Shown here: positions 24,703-33,363 of the stretch, piece by piece
Layout of the letters: each line of letters opens with the position of its first letter
How positions within the stretch are numbered: the first letter of the stretch is position 1
NCBI GenBank assembly: GCA_000402295.1
Contig: AQRW01000184.1
Location: forward strand, 1-34,109
Length of the DNA: 34,109 nucleotides
DNA from: Candidatus Aerophobus profundus SCGC AAA252-L23
GTDB lineage: Bacteria; Aerophobota; Aerophobia; Aerophobales; Aerophobaceae
Reading direction: 5' to 3'
Translations under genes and position numbers: made by a program
Notes under the pieces: model-generated
What the model saw: only the letters and a program-made list of their open reading frames with translations
What the model was told of the DNA's origin: nothing
The model's database searches: none

Positions 24703-25377
24703 TTATTCGAGTTCCCGTATCTCATTGACATCCAAGAAGATGTCGATGACATGCCTGAATCTTGACGGGGAAAGACCCATCAGCTTCTTCTGTAACTGCA
24801 GTGCACCACGCCATTCCTGGAATGATGTGGGGATGTGTGTGGTGTCATTGACAAAGTAGGCAAAGACAAGGAAGGCATCTCTCCCCTGGAGTTCTCGCAG
24901 AAAGTAGAGATGGGCCAGACGATTTGCATACTGATAGAAGTCTCTCGTCCAGTCCTTGGTGGACCGACAGCCCAGCCACTTCTGGGTCTCTTTGAGACGC
25001 TTGGCAATGAGTCTCAGGGAGTTAGGGTCTTTCGCTCCGCAGTGAGAGATAAGCTCCGGGATGTTAGCCTTCGCTTCGACTAAGAGAGAACTCCCCTGAG
25101 AAGTCATCCCCAGGGCATCCCACTGAGGGCCTCGCCTGGGCCAGAAGTCGGCAAGTTCTGCTGACAATCCCTCAAAACCAAGACGAGCCAGAAAGGATCC
25201 GTCTCGGTATTCAGCGAACTGGTCTGACTCCAGGGGTGAAAGCCAGGTCATCGCTTCGCCCTGTAAATCTTGCTCTTGTTCTCGAATCTTATCAGAAAGC
25301 AAGTCAGCGTGCCGGTTGATTAGCAACTGAATCCACTTCAGGCTTCCCTTGCTACCGAGCTCTTGAGGTACTCTCAT
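24703..25377 (-). CDS. PD-(D/E)XK nuclease-like protein, copy B
   Basis: 224 residues from ATG 25377; GAGGAGG five bases upstream decides the start over the longer open frame, which reaches 25449. The nuclease-like core is intact: PQWDALGMTSQGSSLLVEAK keeps the D-x13-E-x-K spacing of copy A. It ends cleanly at TAA after NEIRELE, probably the native C-terminus. Upstream homology with copy A begins only at GACAGGTGAG; before it lies a palindromic element (CTGCCTGCCCGTCGGCAGACAG, complement of about 25421-25442). Two intact, diverged copies suggest that both were kept for some time rather than arising through assembly error. Confidence 0.7.
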   Translation of the reverse strand: MRVPQELGSKGSLKWIQLLINRHADLLSDKIREQEQDLQGEAMTWLSPLESDQFAEYRDGSFLARLGFEGLSAELADFWPRRGPQWDALGMTSQGSSLLVEAKANIPELISHCGAKDPNSLRLIAKRLKETQKWLGCRSTKDWTRDFYQYANRLAHLYFLRELQGRDAFLVFAYFVNDTTHIPTSFQEWRGALQLQKKLMGLSPSRFRHVIDIFLDVNEIRELE

Positions 25378-25482
25378 TTCTACCTCCTCATGATCAAGCT
25401 CACCTGTCACTACGGAGTACCTGTCTGCCGACGGGCAGGCAGCGAACAATAGTGGTCAGGTTGTAGTACCTTGCTGGCCCTC

Positions 25483-25655
25483 TTATTTGATCATTTTTTG
25501 ATATTCATCATGATTTCCTACCCAGACCCAGATATAGTCTGAACTATCCTTAATAGCGAGAGCTCGATGGTTAAGACTAATCCTAACAGACCAAAAAATA
25601 CCAATTTTCTTAAAATGAAGGGAGGAGGATTTGCTTTCAATTTTCCGCTTTGCTT
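25483..25655 (-). pseudogene. C-terminal fragment of a RelE/ParE-type toxin
   Basis: In a frame different from the antitoxin gene, the minus strand reads SSSLHFKKIGIFWSVRISLN then HRALAIKDSSDYIWVWVGNH and DEYQKMIK, TAA at 25483-25485. This is the typical second half of a small RelE/ParE-like ribonuclease or gyrase toxin. The N-terminal 30 or so residues are missing, and its place is taken by the 3' part of the antitoxin gene, so the toxin cannot be made. Confidence 0.65.
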
Positions 25656-25826
25656 TTCCTTCTGAGCTTCATTTACCAAGAAATCAAGTTTTCCCGCTTT
25701 TGAATCCTCTTTAATTTGTTCATCCCATTTTCCCCAGTCTTTCTGCGAAAACCATTTTCTCAAAAGGGTAAATTCTTCCTCAGAAAGAGACTCGATAGAC
25801 CGCTTAAGTTGTTCAACTTGAGACAT
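25518..25826 (-). CDS. Antitoxin-like protein, C-terminus fused out of frame to toxin sequence
   Basis: From ATG 25826 (GGAAGGGAG upstream) the first 60 residues, SQVEQLKRSIESLSEEEFTL then KAGKLDFLVNEAQKEKQSGK, match the common small antitoxins paired with RelE/ParE toxins. After about residue 65 the frame runs out of phase through the toxin remnant (ANPPPFILRKLVFFGLLG), giving a meaningless hydrophobic tail. A deletion has removed the true antitoxin end and the toxin start. The N-terminal part may still fold, but the locus is no longer a working module. Confidence 0.65.
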   Translation of the reverse strand: MSQVEQLKRSIESLSEEEFTLLRKWFSQKDWGKWDEQIKEDSKAGKLDFLVNEAQKEKQSGKLKANPPPFILRKLVFFGLLGLVLTIELSLLRIVQTISGSG

Positions 25827-25864
25827 TTTTATTCATCTCCCTTCCATATAAGTATGTGGAAACT

Positions 25865-26164
25865 TCATCGGACCGAGATCAATACATCTTCGGTTTGGGG
25901 CTGAGCATGTTTTCTCCGAGACGCTACCGGAATTAATCTCTTTGGTCCAGGAACACTGAGTGGAATGGGAAGGTTATTCTCTATCAGAGTTTCAAGGTAA
26001 AGTGCAGCAGCCTCCTTTGCATTTGCCAAGGCTTCTTCCTTAGTCTTTCCGGGAACGTGCAAGCCCTTTAAGGCGGGACAGTAAGCGTGGAACTCGTCCT
26101 CATCAGGCTCGATGATGACCTGAACTTTGAACTCAATCGGCCGTTTGCTGCTATTGCCAGTCAT
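25865..26164 (-). CDS. HicB-like antitoxin (orphan)
   Basis: 99 residues from ATG 26164 (MTGNSSKRPIEFKVQVII); the frame is open to 26218. The core FKVQVIIEPDEDEFHAYCPA, LKGLHVPGKTKEEALANAKE and AAALYLETLIENNLPIPL is the partial RNase H-like fold of HicB antitoxins. HicB normally neutralises the mRNA interferase HicA. No HicA-like gene lies on either side, so it is an orphan antitoxin or a solitary regulator. It is 38 bp upstream of the antitoxin/toxin remnant on the same strand. Confidence 0.85.
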   Translation of the reverse strand: MTGNSSKRPIEFKVQVIIEPDEDEFHAYCPALKGLHVPGKTKEEALANAKEAAALYLETLIENNLPIPLSVPGPKRLIPVASRRKHAQPQTEDVLISVR

Positions 26165-26269
26165 CTTGACCCCCCCTGGATAAAAAAACTTCTTTTCTGC
26201 AAATAAAGCATATGACAAAGAAACTAATTGTCAAACATGTGTTACGTGAAGGTTAATGCAAAGTAATTA

Positions 26270-26302
26270 TGTCATACTTTCTGCACAATGAAAATGTCAT
26301 AC
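26270..26302. repeat. IS21-family-like terminal sequence
   Basis: TGTCATAC occurs at 26270-26277 and again at 26295-26302, with TTTCTGCACAATGAAAA between. Doubled TGTCAT words flanking this kind of spacer are typical of one group of IS21-family ends. No transposase of that group is attached, so it is a solo end. Confidence 0.4.
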
Positions 26303-26329
26303 CCCAACTGTAAGCGGACAGGTATAACA

Positions 26330-27931
26330 TGTCCTTAGGGAACGGCAACTTTTACGAGGGGAATATTTGAAAAAAAGGCGAGGTTCCTTTATACTCCTGA
26401 TAAGTTTATAACAAAACAAAAACAGGAGGAAACCCCGCCATGTCGGTGGACAGGCAGAATTACGACCTTAGGGGACAGCAACTTTTACGAGGGAGTAAGC
26501 AGTTGAAAGAACGTGGGGCTCCAGTAATATCCTGTTCAGGAGAACCAACCACGAACAGGAGGGAACCCCGTAATGAGCCGTCTTCTTAAGGAGGAGGTCA
26601 TGGGACTGAGGAGTCTGGAACAGAAGCACGGGAACACGTTGCGTACTACCGCAATCGCCCGACTCTTTTGAGGTCACTGAAGGCACGATTCGCTACCATC
26701 TGGCGAAAGATCCCCATCAGCCTGACCGACGAGCTGACAAACCAATGAAAGCTCAACGCTGTACCAACATCATAGCGCACTGCATGGCGGCACACAAGCA
26801 TCGGGACACACATCGGCCTGCGAATATCCAGACGTTGTTTGAACACTTGCAGGACACCTATGAGTATCCGCACAGCTACCGATCGGTAGTGCGGTTTGTG
26901 AGGAAACACTATCCTGCACCTCGTATCCGTCCCCACCGAAGGGTGGAGCTGCCCGCAGGGTGCCTGGCCCAAGTGGACTGGCTGGAGCAGGTGAAGGTCA
27001 TGCTGGCAGGCACCGAGGCGACGCTGCACGCCTCGTCGTGACCCTCGCCTTCTCTCGGGCTTTCGCCGTCATCTGGGCTCGTGACCGCAAAGAAACCTCC
27101 TGGATTGCCTCTCACACCACAGCTTTCCGCTTCTTAGGAGGGATCCCTGCCACGGTGCGGCCGGATAATGTGAAGACCGCCTCACCAGGGGACAAGGCAG
27201 CACCGGAACCATCCATCCCACCTACCAAGCCTATGCTTGGGATTTAGGCTTCCGCATCACTGCCTCCGGGGCCGGTGCTCCTACCAACAAGGGGAAGGTA
27301 GAAGCCAAAGTGAAATTGGTGCGGCGGCTGCTCGAGAGCCGGCACCTTACCCCGGCGACGCTGGAGGAGCTGCAGGCACTGACCGATGCCCTCATTACGA
27401 AGAAGATGCAGTGTCTGCGGTGTCCGGCCACCGGGAAGAGTGTGTATGACAGCCTCCAGGAAGAACGAGTGGCCATGTACCTTCGCCTGTTCTCGCTTCC
27501 TCCGGGCAAGACCCTGGAAACCTTCGATTTCTCCTTTCAGCCAGACCTGTCCCGAGCGAAAATCGAGACCCTGTCCACGTGCGAGTACGTGAGGCGGACC
27601 GAGAACGTCATCTTCTTGGACCCGCCCGGGGTGGGCAAGACTCATCTGGCGGCTAGCTTGGGCCTGAAAACCATTAAGTATAGCTATCGGGTCTTGTTCA
27701 AAAGATTAGATGACCCTGATACGGATGCTGAAAGAAGATGCCGCCCTCCCACCAGAACGCATCGAAGGAGACGGTACTACCGAGTCTCGGTGGTGATCAT
27801 TGGTGAGATGGGCTTTCAGCCCCTGTCACCTAAGGAGGCAGAGCCCACCGTTATGAGTTCGACTTCATAATCCAATGCGCATTCATCAGCAGGACAAAGG
27901 GAATATTCGCAAAAGTTCGTGTCCATTGACA
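26330..27931 (+). mobile_element. Collapsed IS21-family insertion sequences (nested ends)
   Basis: The left end at 26330 reads TGTCCTTAGGGAACGGCAAC followed by TTTTACGA. The right end, read inward from 27931, is TGTCAATGGACACGAACTTT then TGCGA. They align as imperfect inverted repeats with TGTC tips. A second left end occurs at about 26468 (CTTAGGGGACAGCAACTTTT), each followed by its own leader and ribosome site. The first leader starts a frame (MSVDRQNYDL) that is cut by the second end, so one IS inserted into, or recombined with, a relative. The whole is 1.6 kb, whereas a complete IS21 needs about 2.4 kb. Confidence 0.7.
26573..27870 (+). pseudogene. istA-istB remnant, several frameshifts and an internal deletion
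   Basis: From ATG 26573 (MSRLLKEEVMGLRSLEQKHG) an IstA-type transposase is pieced together from several frames. HTH-like EVTEGTIRYHLAKDPHQPDR comes first, then QTLFEHLQDTYEYPHSYRSV, DDE-domain parts CLAQVDWLEQVKVMLAG and LAFSRAFAVIWARDRKE, WIASHTTAFRFLGGIPATV and RPDNVKTA, then TNKGKVEAKVKLVRRLL. In the frame 27310-27870 the IstA tail passes directly into IstB: FDFSFQPDLSRAKIETLST and the Walker A NVIFLDPPGVGKTHLAA (GPPG changed to DPPG). The remaining IstB is scrambled. Stops at about 26669, 27040 and 27246 confirm decay. Confidence 0.75.
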
Positions 27932-27966
27932 CCTGTGACCGCTGCCCCTGAATCTGTGGCTCGCGG

Positions 27967-29082
27967 TCATTCAACCCTCGAGTGACGCTCGCTTTTCAGC
28001 ACTTCCAGCATTCGTATTGCCTCAGAAATAATTGCATCGGAGCGATGGAAGTCGTGCTTCGCCAGACGCGCTTTGATCTGTTCGGAAAGGTGCCCTACGG
28101 TCTCGGCATTACCCGTATCGATGCCGAGGTCCGAGAGGCAGAGAGGAAGCCCGACTCGAGCGTAGAAGCGTTCCAATTCTTCACGCTCCGCAGTGGGCTG
28201 ATCCTCCAGTATGAGCTGCAACATCAGTCCTGCCGCGACCAGTTCACCGTGCAGATTCTGCACCCCGTAGCCGGCATTGACCAACACGTTGGCGATACTG
28301 TGGGCCCCCACCAGTCCCCCGTTTTCAAACAGGAGTCCGCTGAGCAGCACGGTGGCCGCAATGGTAGTCTCCACCGATTCATTTGCCTGGTGACGTTTCA
28401 CACTGCACATGGCTTCGTAGCCGTGGTCCAGCAACGCCTGGTAACAGATATTCAGGAGCGGATCTACGAAGAAGGCGGATCGTCCGCCAAAAAAATTAGT
28501 TTCCCCCACGGCATGAGCAGCACGTACCTCATACTTTTTGGAAATGGCGTCACCGATCCCGGACACGAAGTAGCGGACCGGCGCCCGGACAATAACTTCG
28601 CTGTCCACCAGAACCAGATCGGGATTGCTCCGGTAGTGCTCGACACTGACCTGATCCTGATCGTCCATGGCCACTGCCGAGTGGCTGGTCGGCGCATCAG
28701 TCGCCGCTATCGTAGGCACAATCACGTTGGCACCCCCTACCCGGTGCCGCACCATTTTGGACATGTCCAACGTTTTGCCGCCTCCCACTCCCACTACGAC
28801 TGCGCCCGTCCCGGTGCTACTCGCCTCCGAGGCAATACGGTCAGCGACTTTGAACCGGACATCCCCCCCAAACACCTTGATTAGGTATGGTACATCTTTC
28901 GCCTGCAGGGATGTCTCCAATTCGTTTCGAAGAAACTGAACCCCCGCATCCAACAGGATGCAGGTACCGTCCCGGCCACCCAACTGAGCCACACACGCTC
29001 CCAGATGTGCCAGTGCCCCCGCACCCTGGATGTATTTTCCGGGTGAACCATAGACTACCAGTTTGCTCAGGGGATCTGCCAT
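27967..29082 (-). CDS. GldA-like iron/zinc-dependent polyol dehydrogenase
   Basis: 371 residues from ATG 29082, four bases after the stop of the Fe-S gene; AAGGGG lies eight bases upstream, whereas ATG 29103 would overlap that gene. The fold is that of glycerol dehydrogenase: NAD-binding loop VVVGVGGGKTLDMSKM (about 95-110), TIAATDAPTSHSAVA (about 124-138), and metal ligands D178 (SGIGDAISKK), H261 (GLVGAHSIANVL) and H278 (NLHGELVAAG). It should oxidise a polyol such as glycerol to the ketone with NAD+, or reduce the reverse. Glycerol-1-phosphate dehydrogenases are relatives, so the substrate is open. Last gene of the operon; its stop overlaps a weak inverted repeat (TGACCGC 27936-27942, GCGGTCA 27963-27969). 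Confidence 0.88.
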   Translation of the reverse strand: MADPLSKLVVYGSPGKYIQGAGALAHLGACVAQLGGRDGTCILLDAGVQFLRNELETSLQAKDVPYLIKVFGGDVRFKVADRIASEASSTGTGAVVVGVGGGKTLDMSKMVRHRVGGANVIVPTIAATDAPTSHSAVAMDDQDQVSVEHYRSNPDLVLVDSEVIVRAPVRYFVSGIGDAISKKYEVRAAHAVGETNFFGGRSAFFVDPLLNICYQALLDHGYEAMCSVKRHQANESVETTIAATVLLSGLLFENGGLVGAHSIANVLVNAGYGVQNLHGELVAAGLMLQLILEDQPTAEREELERFYARVGLPLCLSDLGIDTGNAETVGHLSEQIKARLAKHDFHRSDAIISEAIRMLEVLKSERHSRVE

Positions 29083-29086
29083 CACA

Positions 29087-30211
29087 TCAGCCCCTTTCCC
29101 CATCCGGCAGCAGCGCCGACCAGAGCTCCATCAGATCCAGCACCTTGATCGTCTCTCCGGCCGCCTGGCTCAGCACCGTCTTGCAGTTCTGGCAGGCGGT
29201 GACGAGTGTCTTTACATGTTCTTCCCGCGCTGCATCAATGCGTCTTTGCGCGATCTGGGCTGACACTTCCGGATAGGTCAGCAACATCGAGGCGCCAGCC
29301 CCACAGCATTCCGCCTTGTTTCGGCTATGAAAGAGCTCAATGGGAGTGGTTCCCGAGAGGCGTTCGAGGAGGGCACGAGGTGCGTCATATACTCCCAGTT
29401 TCCGCCCCAACTGACAGGGATCATGGTAGCCAATTCCCTGCAAATCAGTGAAGGCACCAGAAGGAAGGGTATCTACCGCCTGCTCCTGGAGATATTCGGT
29501 GGTATGGAGCACGCGCATGTCCGCGGGCAGCGCAATACCCCACTCGGAAAATTTCTCCTTGAAGGCCCGATAACAGTGCGGACATCCGGTGAGCAGTGTC
29601 TTCGCTCCCGTCTGGGCTATCCTCTCTGCCAGATTGGCCGCTACTCGCTTTGCTTCCGCAGTATACCCCAGTTCATAGAGCGGTGTTCCGCAACACCCTT
29701 CATCGTTCAGCCTCATCCAGTTTACGCCCGTTGCGTCCAGTATCCGCGTCACACTCCGGGTGATTTCCGGATGGCTATGCCGGGCAGCACAACCTGCGAA
29801 ATAAAGCACCTCCGGTCTGTCTCCTCGCGCTTCTCCGGTAGCGGCATTGCCCTCTCCGGACTCTTCATAAGGAGAACCGGTATCGACAATACGTGCGGCC
29901 ACTCGGCTCACGATCTCCGGCTGCTTTCCTGCCGCCACGATCAGCTCCCGCGCAGCCTGGACCAGATCATCTTCCGGCCAGTGAAACTCACAATCCTCCC
30001 GGCAAAGACCGCACTGACTGCACTGATAGAAGCGAGCCACAGTTGTCTCGTCCCAATCGCGTTTTCCCGCCATGATAGCCGATAGCTCCAGCGCGTAGCC
30101 CCGGGGGGTGTGGGCGTCGCGTCGGGTTGCCAGAAAGGTGGGACACGCGTGCCGACACATGAAGCAGAAGCGGCACATCTTTATGGTTTCTTGTAGGGTT
30201 TCTTTCTTCAT
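29087..30211 (-). CDS. GlcF/HdrD-like (Fe-S)-binding oxidoreductase subunit
   Basis: 374 residues. Two ferredoxin-type 4Fe-4S motifs are complete: C13-x2-C16-x2-C19-x3-C23P and C64-x2-C67-x2-C70-x3-C74. Two CCG domains follow (NDEGCCGTPLYELG about 168-181 and NKAECCGAGASMLL), the modules that hold a further cluster in GlcF, GlpC and HdrB/D. It takes electrons from the flavin of the FAD oxidase encoded just upstream and passes them to a quinone or other carrier. Only three bases separate the two genes, and the ribosome site TTAGGAGACT lies in the end of the oxidase gene. Family is certain; the electron acceptor is not. Confidence 0.92.
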   Translation of the reverse strand: MKKETLQETIKMCRFCFMCRHACPTFLATRRDAHTPRGYALELSAIMAGKRDWDETTVARFYQCSQCGLCREDCEFHWPEDDLVQAARELIVAAGKQPEIVSRVAARIVDTGSPYEESGEGNAATGEARGDRPEVLYFAGCAARHSHPEITRSVTRILDATGVNWMRLNDEGCCGTPLYELGYTAEAKRVAANLAERIAQTGAKTLLTGCPHCYRAFKEKFSEWGIALPADMRVLHTTEYLQEQAVDTLPSGAFTDLQGIGYHDPCQLGRKLGVYDAPRALLERLSGTTPIELFHSRNKAECCGAGASMLLTYPEVSAQIAQRRIDAAREEHVKTLVTACQNCKTVLSQAAGETIKVLDLMELWSALLPDGERG

Positions 30212-30214
30212 AGT

Positions 30215-31681
30215 TTAGTCTCCTAAGCCAAGCTTACCGGGATTCATCAGATTATTCGGATCAAGGGCACGTTTGATCGCCACTGCCAGGTCATAGCTGT
30301 CCCCATAGATCCGCCGCATGAGGCGCCCCGCCTTGAGCCCGATTCCATGATGCTCGTTGACCACGCCTCCGTGGCGGATCGATACTTCATGACAGGCATC
30401 AAGTAGCTGCTGATATACCATCAATGCTTCTTTTCTCTCCTGAGGGACCTGTTTCACCACAAAGGTGGGATACAGGCTTGTACCCCAGTCGTACCAATGG
30501 GAAAAATGGGCGTGAAACTGAGCTCCCCATCGGGCGAAGCCCTCTTCTACGGTACGCTTCATCTCCCAGTAAATCGTCTCTATCGCCTCATAGGATGCCA
30601 CCGTATCGGTCACCGCCGTCATCCACGGCTCGCACACGTAGTCAAGTGGAGGATAGTAGGAACGATAGCGATTGTTCCACCAGTTCCATCCCAATTTATC
30701 ACCGAGGTCCTCCCCGCCGGCCTCAGCCATGATCTCGAGCGCTAACTCCAGTTGCACCTCCACCAGTCGGGCCGGTCCATCAAAGCCCACCAGCACCGTA
30801 CAGCCTTCCCGTTCCAAGCCGTATTGGTTCTTGAGAACGTGTGCGGTATCGGCCTGGTCGTACAGGCGCATCAGAGAGGGCGATAGCTGACTCATCATGA
30901 TGCGGCGACCCGCTTCGATGCCGGCAGCCAGGTTCGGCAAGATGAAGGACCGAAACGCACGCTTCTCCGGCAGCGAGTAGATCTTGCATCGCGCTTCAGT
31001 CACAATGCCCAGAGTTCCTTCGGCACCAAAGAATAACCGAGAGTAATCCGGTCCGGTGGAATGCGACCTCACCGGAAGACTGCGAAAGATCTTCCCCGAT
31101 GGGAGCACCACTTCCACTTGGTGCACCATATCACTCATTTTCCCGTACCGAGAAGAGAGCACTCCGGTCCCGTTGGTGCTGATGAATCCACCCACCGCCG
31201 AGGTGTTAAAGGATGCCGGCAGATGATTCATGGTATAGCCACGCCGATTAAGGTATTCCTCCAGATGTTTCTGGATGATCCCGGGCTGAACTCTGACGGT
31301 GAGTGACTTCTCGCTCAACTCTAGCACGCGATTCATTCGCTTCATATCAATCACAATGCCATGCTGCAGCGCCATAGAACCGCCCGAATCTCCCGCCCCG
31401 CCACCGCGGGCGACAAAAGGCACCCGGTGTTCATTGCACAGTTTCACCAGTGCCACCACCTCCGCGGTGCACTCCGGAAACACAATGGCAAACGGTTGGG
31501 GAAACTCCTCCGGCTCGAAGAACCAATAGCGGGTAACCCACCACACATCCACGAACTGGACGTCCCGCTCCATTTGCTCTGTCACCACGTGTTCCGGTCC
31601 CACAATCTTGCTGAGCTCATACTCCAAGAATTGTCGACAGCAACCACTGGGCTGCTGTCGCACTGCTATCCCTTCCTTCAC
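30215..31681 (-). CDS. FAD-linked oxidase (GlcD/alkyl-DHAP-synthase-like)
   Basis: 488 residues from GTG 31681, eight bases after AGGAGG; the frame also opens at GTG 31690. The PCMH-type FAD domain (about 60-240) shows PFAIVFPECTAEVVALVKLC, PFVARGGGAGDSGG, TSAVGGFISTNGTGVLSSRY and LFFGAEGTLGIVTEA. The C-terminal domain ends NEHHGIGLKAGRLMRRI and DPNNLMNPGKLGLG. HFSHWYDWGTSLYPTFV recalls the alkyldihydroxyacetonephosphate synthase branch, while the neighbouring GlcF-like gene favours a 2-hydroxyacid or polyol-phosphate dehydrogenase. It most likely oxidises the pathway intermediate and passes electrons to the Fe-S subunit. Substrate unknown. Confidence 0.88.
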   Translation of the reverse strand: MKEGIAVRQQPSGCCRQFLEYELSKIVGPEHVVTEQMERDVQFVDVWWVTRYWFFEPEEFPQPFAIVFPECTAEVVALVKLCNEHRVPFVARGGGAGDSGGSMALQHGIVIDMKRMNRVLELSEKSLTVRVQPGIIQKHLEEYLNRRGYTMNHLPASFNTSAVGGFISTNGTGVLSSRYGKMSDMVHQVEVVLPSGKIFRSLPVRSHSTGPDYSRLFFGAEGTLGIVTEARCKIYSLPEKRAFRSFILPNLAAGIEAGRRIMMSQLSPSLMRLYDQADTAHVLKNQYGLEREGCTVLVGFDGPARLVEVQLELALEIMAEAGGEDLGDKLGWNWWNNRYRSYYPPLDYVCEPWMTAVTDTVASYEAIETIYWEMKRTVEEGFARWGAQFHAHFSHWYDWGTSLYPTFVVKQVPQERKEALMVYQQLLDACHEVSIRHGGVVNEHHGIGLKAGRLMRRIYGDSYDLAVAIKRALDPNNLMNPGKLGLGD

Positions 31682-31733
31682 TTGCTGCACCTCCTCTAGG
31701 TTTATCTGATACCGAGAATCCTCGGCCGGTCAC

Positions 31734-33293
31734 TTAACGGCAGCCGTCTTTGGCAGATTCCGGTTCCGCACGCCGCTCCTGACCTTCAAGTGGAAACATG
31801 CCGCTCATAAACTGATGCGTACGATGAAAGGTTTCCCGCAGGTACTGATAGCGCCGATGGTGTTCAGGGTCGTACTGCACCGTCAGTTTGCGTTTCACGC
31901 AGCGGGCCACCGCCTGCGGAAATCCCGCGAATACCTTTGCACCGACCCCTGCCAGCATCGCCGCACCCAGTGCCGCATCACAGTTCTCCAACACCACCGC
32001 ATCATGTCCTAGCACATCACACACAATCTGACGCCAGGTCGCACTCTTCGACCCACCCCCCACCAGTATGTACTCCTTCATCTCAGTCTGAGCGAGATTC
32101 TTGAGCAGAGCAATGGAATCGTAGAGGGTGAAAGCCGTTCCTTCCAGCACCGCCCGGGCAAAGTGACTTTTCCGGTGTTTCGGGAGAATTCCCAGGAAGG
32201 CACCTCTCAGGTCGGGATGCCAGTAGGGAGACCCGGCCACAAAGGGATGAAACACCAGCTCGCCGGCCCCCACCGGGACCTCCGCGACCAGCTCCTCCAT
32301 GATCTCGTAAGGGTTCCGTGTCTCTCCCGCGTCACCTTCGCTCCCCGGGGCACCGAAGGTGTCCTTGAACCATCGGTAGGCCCGCCCGAATGAATGCGTT
32401 CCCACTTCCAGAATGTACTTACCAGGTAGACAATGCGCGGCGCAGAAACAAATTCCCTGCCAGTCACGAATCGGCTCATCCAGGAGCAGTGAGGTGCTTC
32501 CCGCTGTCCCCATACGAGTCACCCATTGTCCTGGCTTGGTGATACCAGTCGCCAGATTATCCGCCGCCAGGTCAGCGGCACCGGCGACCACCGGTACCCC
32601 TTCCCGGAGCCCCAGGTCCCGGGCGGCCGCTGCCTGTATCTGCCCCACCATCTGGTGAGAGCGTGCTACTGGTGGCAGCTTGTCCCGCGGCACTCCGGCC
32701 ATGTCACACGCTCGGTCCGACCAGTCCAGATGGTGCAGATCGAAGAGCATAGTGCCTGAGGCATCACTCACATCGGTAGCCCAGGTACCGGTAAGCCGGT
32801 AGCGGAGATAGTCTTTGGGCAGTTGCACCTGATACAGGGCCTTCCAGATGGATGGTTCGTTCCCTTTGAGCCAGAGCAACTTGGGAAGCGTGAACGATTG
32901 ATTGATGGGGAGACAGGTGACCTCCTGGAATTTCTGGCCCAGGTCCCGCTTCAACCATACCACCTCGGCTGAGGCGCGCTGATCCAACCACAGAATGCAA
33001 TCCCGCAGCACCTGCCCTCCGCGATCCAGGCAGACCAGGCTCACCATCTGACCCGTCACGCCCACCGCCTCTACCTGTTCCGAAGCAATCCCCGTCTGAC
33101 GCACGAGCTTTCCCAGCGCCGTCTTGAACGCAGCATACCAATGGTCCGGGTGCTGCTCCGCCCACCCCGACCTCGGGTACAAGGTCGGGTACTCCTCAGA
33201 CGCGGTGGCGATAAGATCCCCGGTCGGCTGAATCAATACCACCTTACAGCTATTGGTGCCGATGTCCACGCCCAGAAGATACAATGGTTTCAT
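31734..33293 (-). CDS. FGGY carbohydrate kinase, xylulokinase-like
   Basis: 519 residues, normal for the family. The N-terminal phosphate-1 motif is LLGVDIGTNSCKVVLI, the substrate region VTGQMVSLVCLD and LWLDQRASAEV resembles xylulokinase (GQMHG, W-DxR), the catalytic aspartate lies in VAGAADLAADNLATG, and the adenosine motif is YILVGGGSKSATWRQIVCD. It phosphorylates a ketose or polyol with ATP. The divergence from the usual GGGDN box to GAADLAADN leaves the exact sugar open. Start ATG 33293, CGGAG about ten bases upstream. It lies between a UroD-like gene and the oxidase genes on one strand, so it probably provides the phosphorylated substrate or product for them. Confidence 0.9.
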   Translation of the reverse strand: MKPLYLLGVDIGTNSCKVVLIQPTGDLIATASEEYPTLYPRSGWAEQHPDHWYAAFKTALGKLVRQTGIASEQVEAVGVTGQMVSLVCLDRGGQVLRDCILWLDQRASAEVVWLKRDLGQKFQEVTCLPINQSFTLPKLLWLKGNEPSIWKALYQVQLPKDYLRYRLTGTWATDVSDASGTMLFDLHHLDWSDRACDMAGVPRDKLPPVARSHQMVGQIQAAAARDLGLREGVPVVAGAADLAADNLATGITKPGQWVTRMGTAGSTSLLLDEPIRDWQGICFCAAHCLPGKYILEVGTHSFGRAYRWFKDTFGAPGSEGDAGETRNPYEIMEELVAEVPVGAGELVFHPFVAGSPYWHPDLRGAFLGILPKHRKSHFARAVLEGTAFTLYDSIALLKNLAQTEMKEYILVGGGSKSATWRQIVCDVLGHDAVVLENCDAALGAAMLAGVGAKVFAGFPQAVARCVKRKLTVQYDPEHHRRYQYLRETFHRTHQFMSGMFPLEGQERRAEPESAKDGCR

Positions 33294-33363
33294 CTATTCA
33301 TGCTCCGACAGATATCCCTACCAGCGCTAGTCCACGCATTCGACGGTTTCTCTTCCTGCAGGA

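Noticed and set aside
27982..28884. 300-codon plus-strand frame
   Set aside because: Shadow of the GldA-like gene, which has complete NAD and metal motifs on the minus strand.
29327..30085. 252-codon plus-strand frame
   Set aside because: Shadow of the Fe-S protein gene with all eight cluster cysteines on the minus strand.
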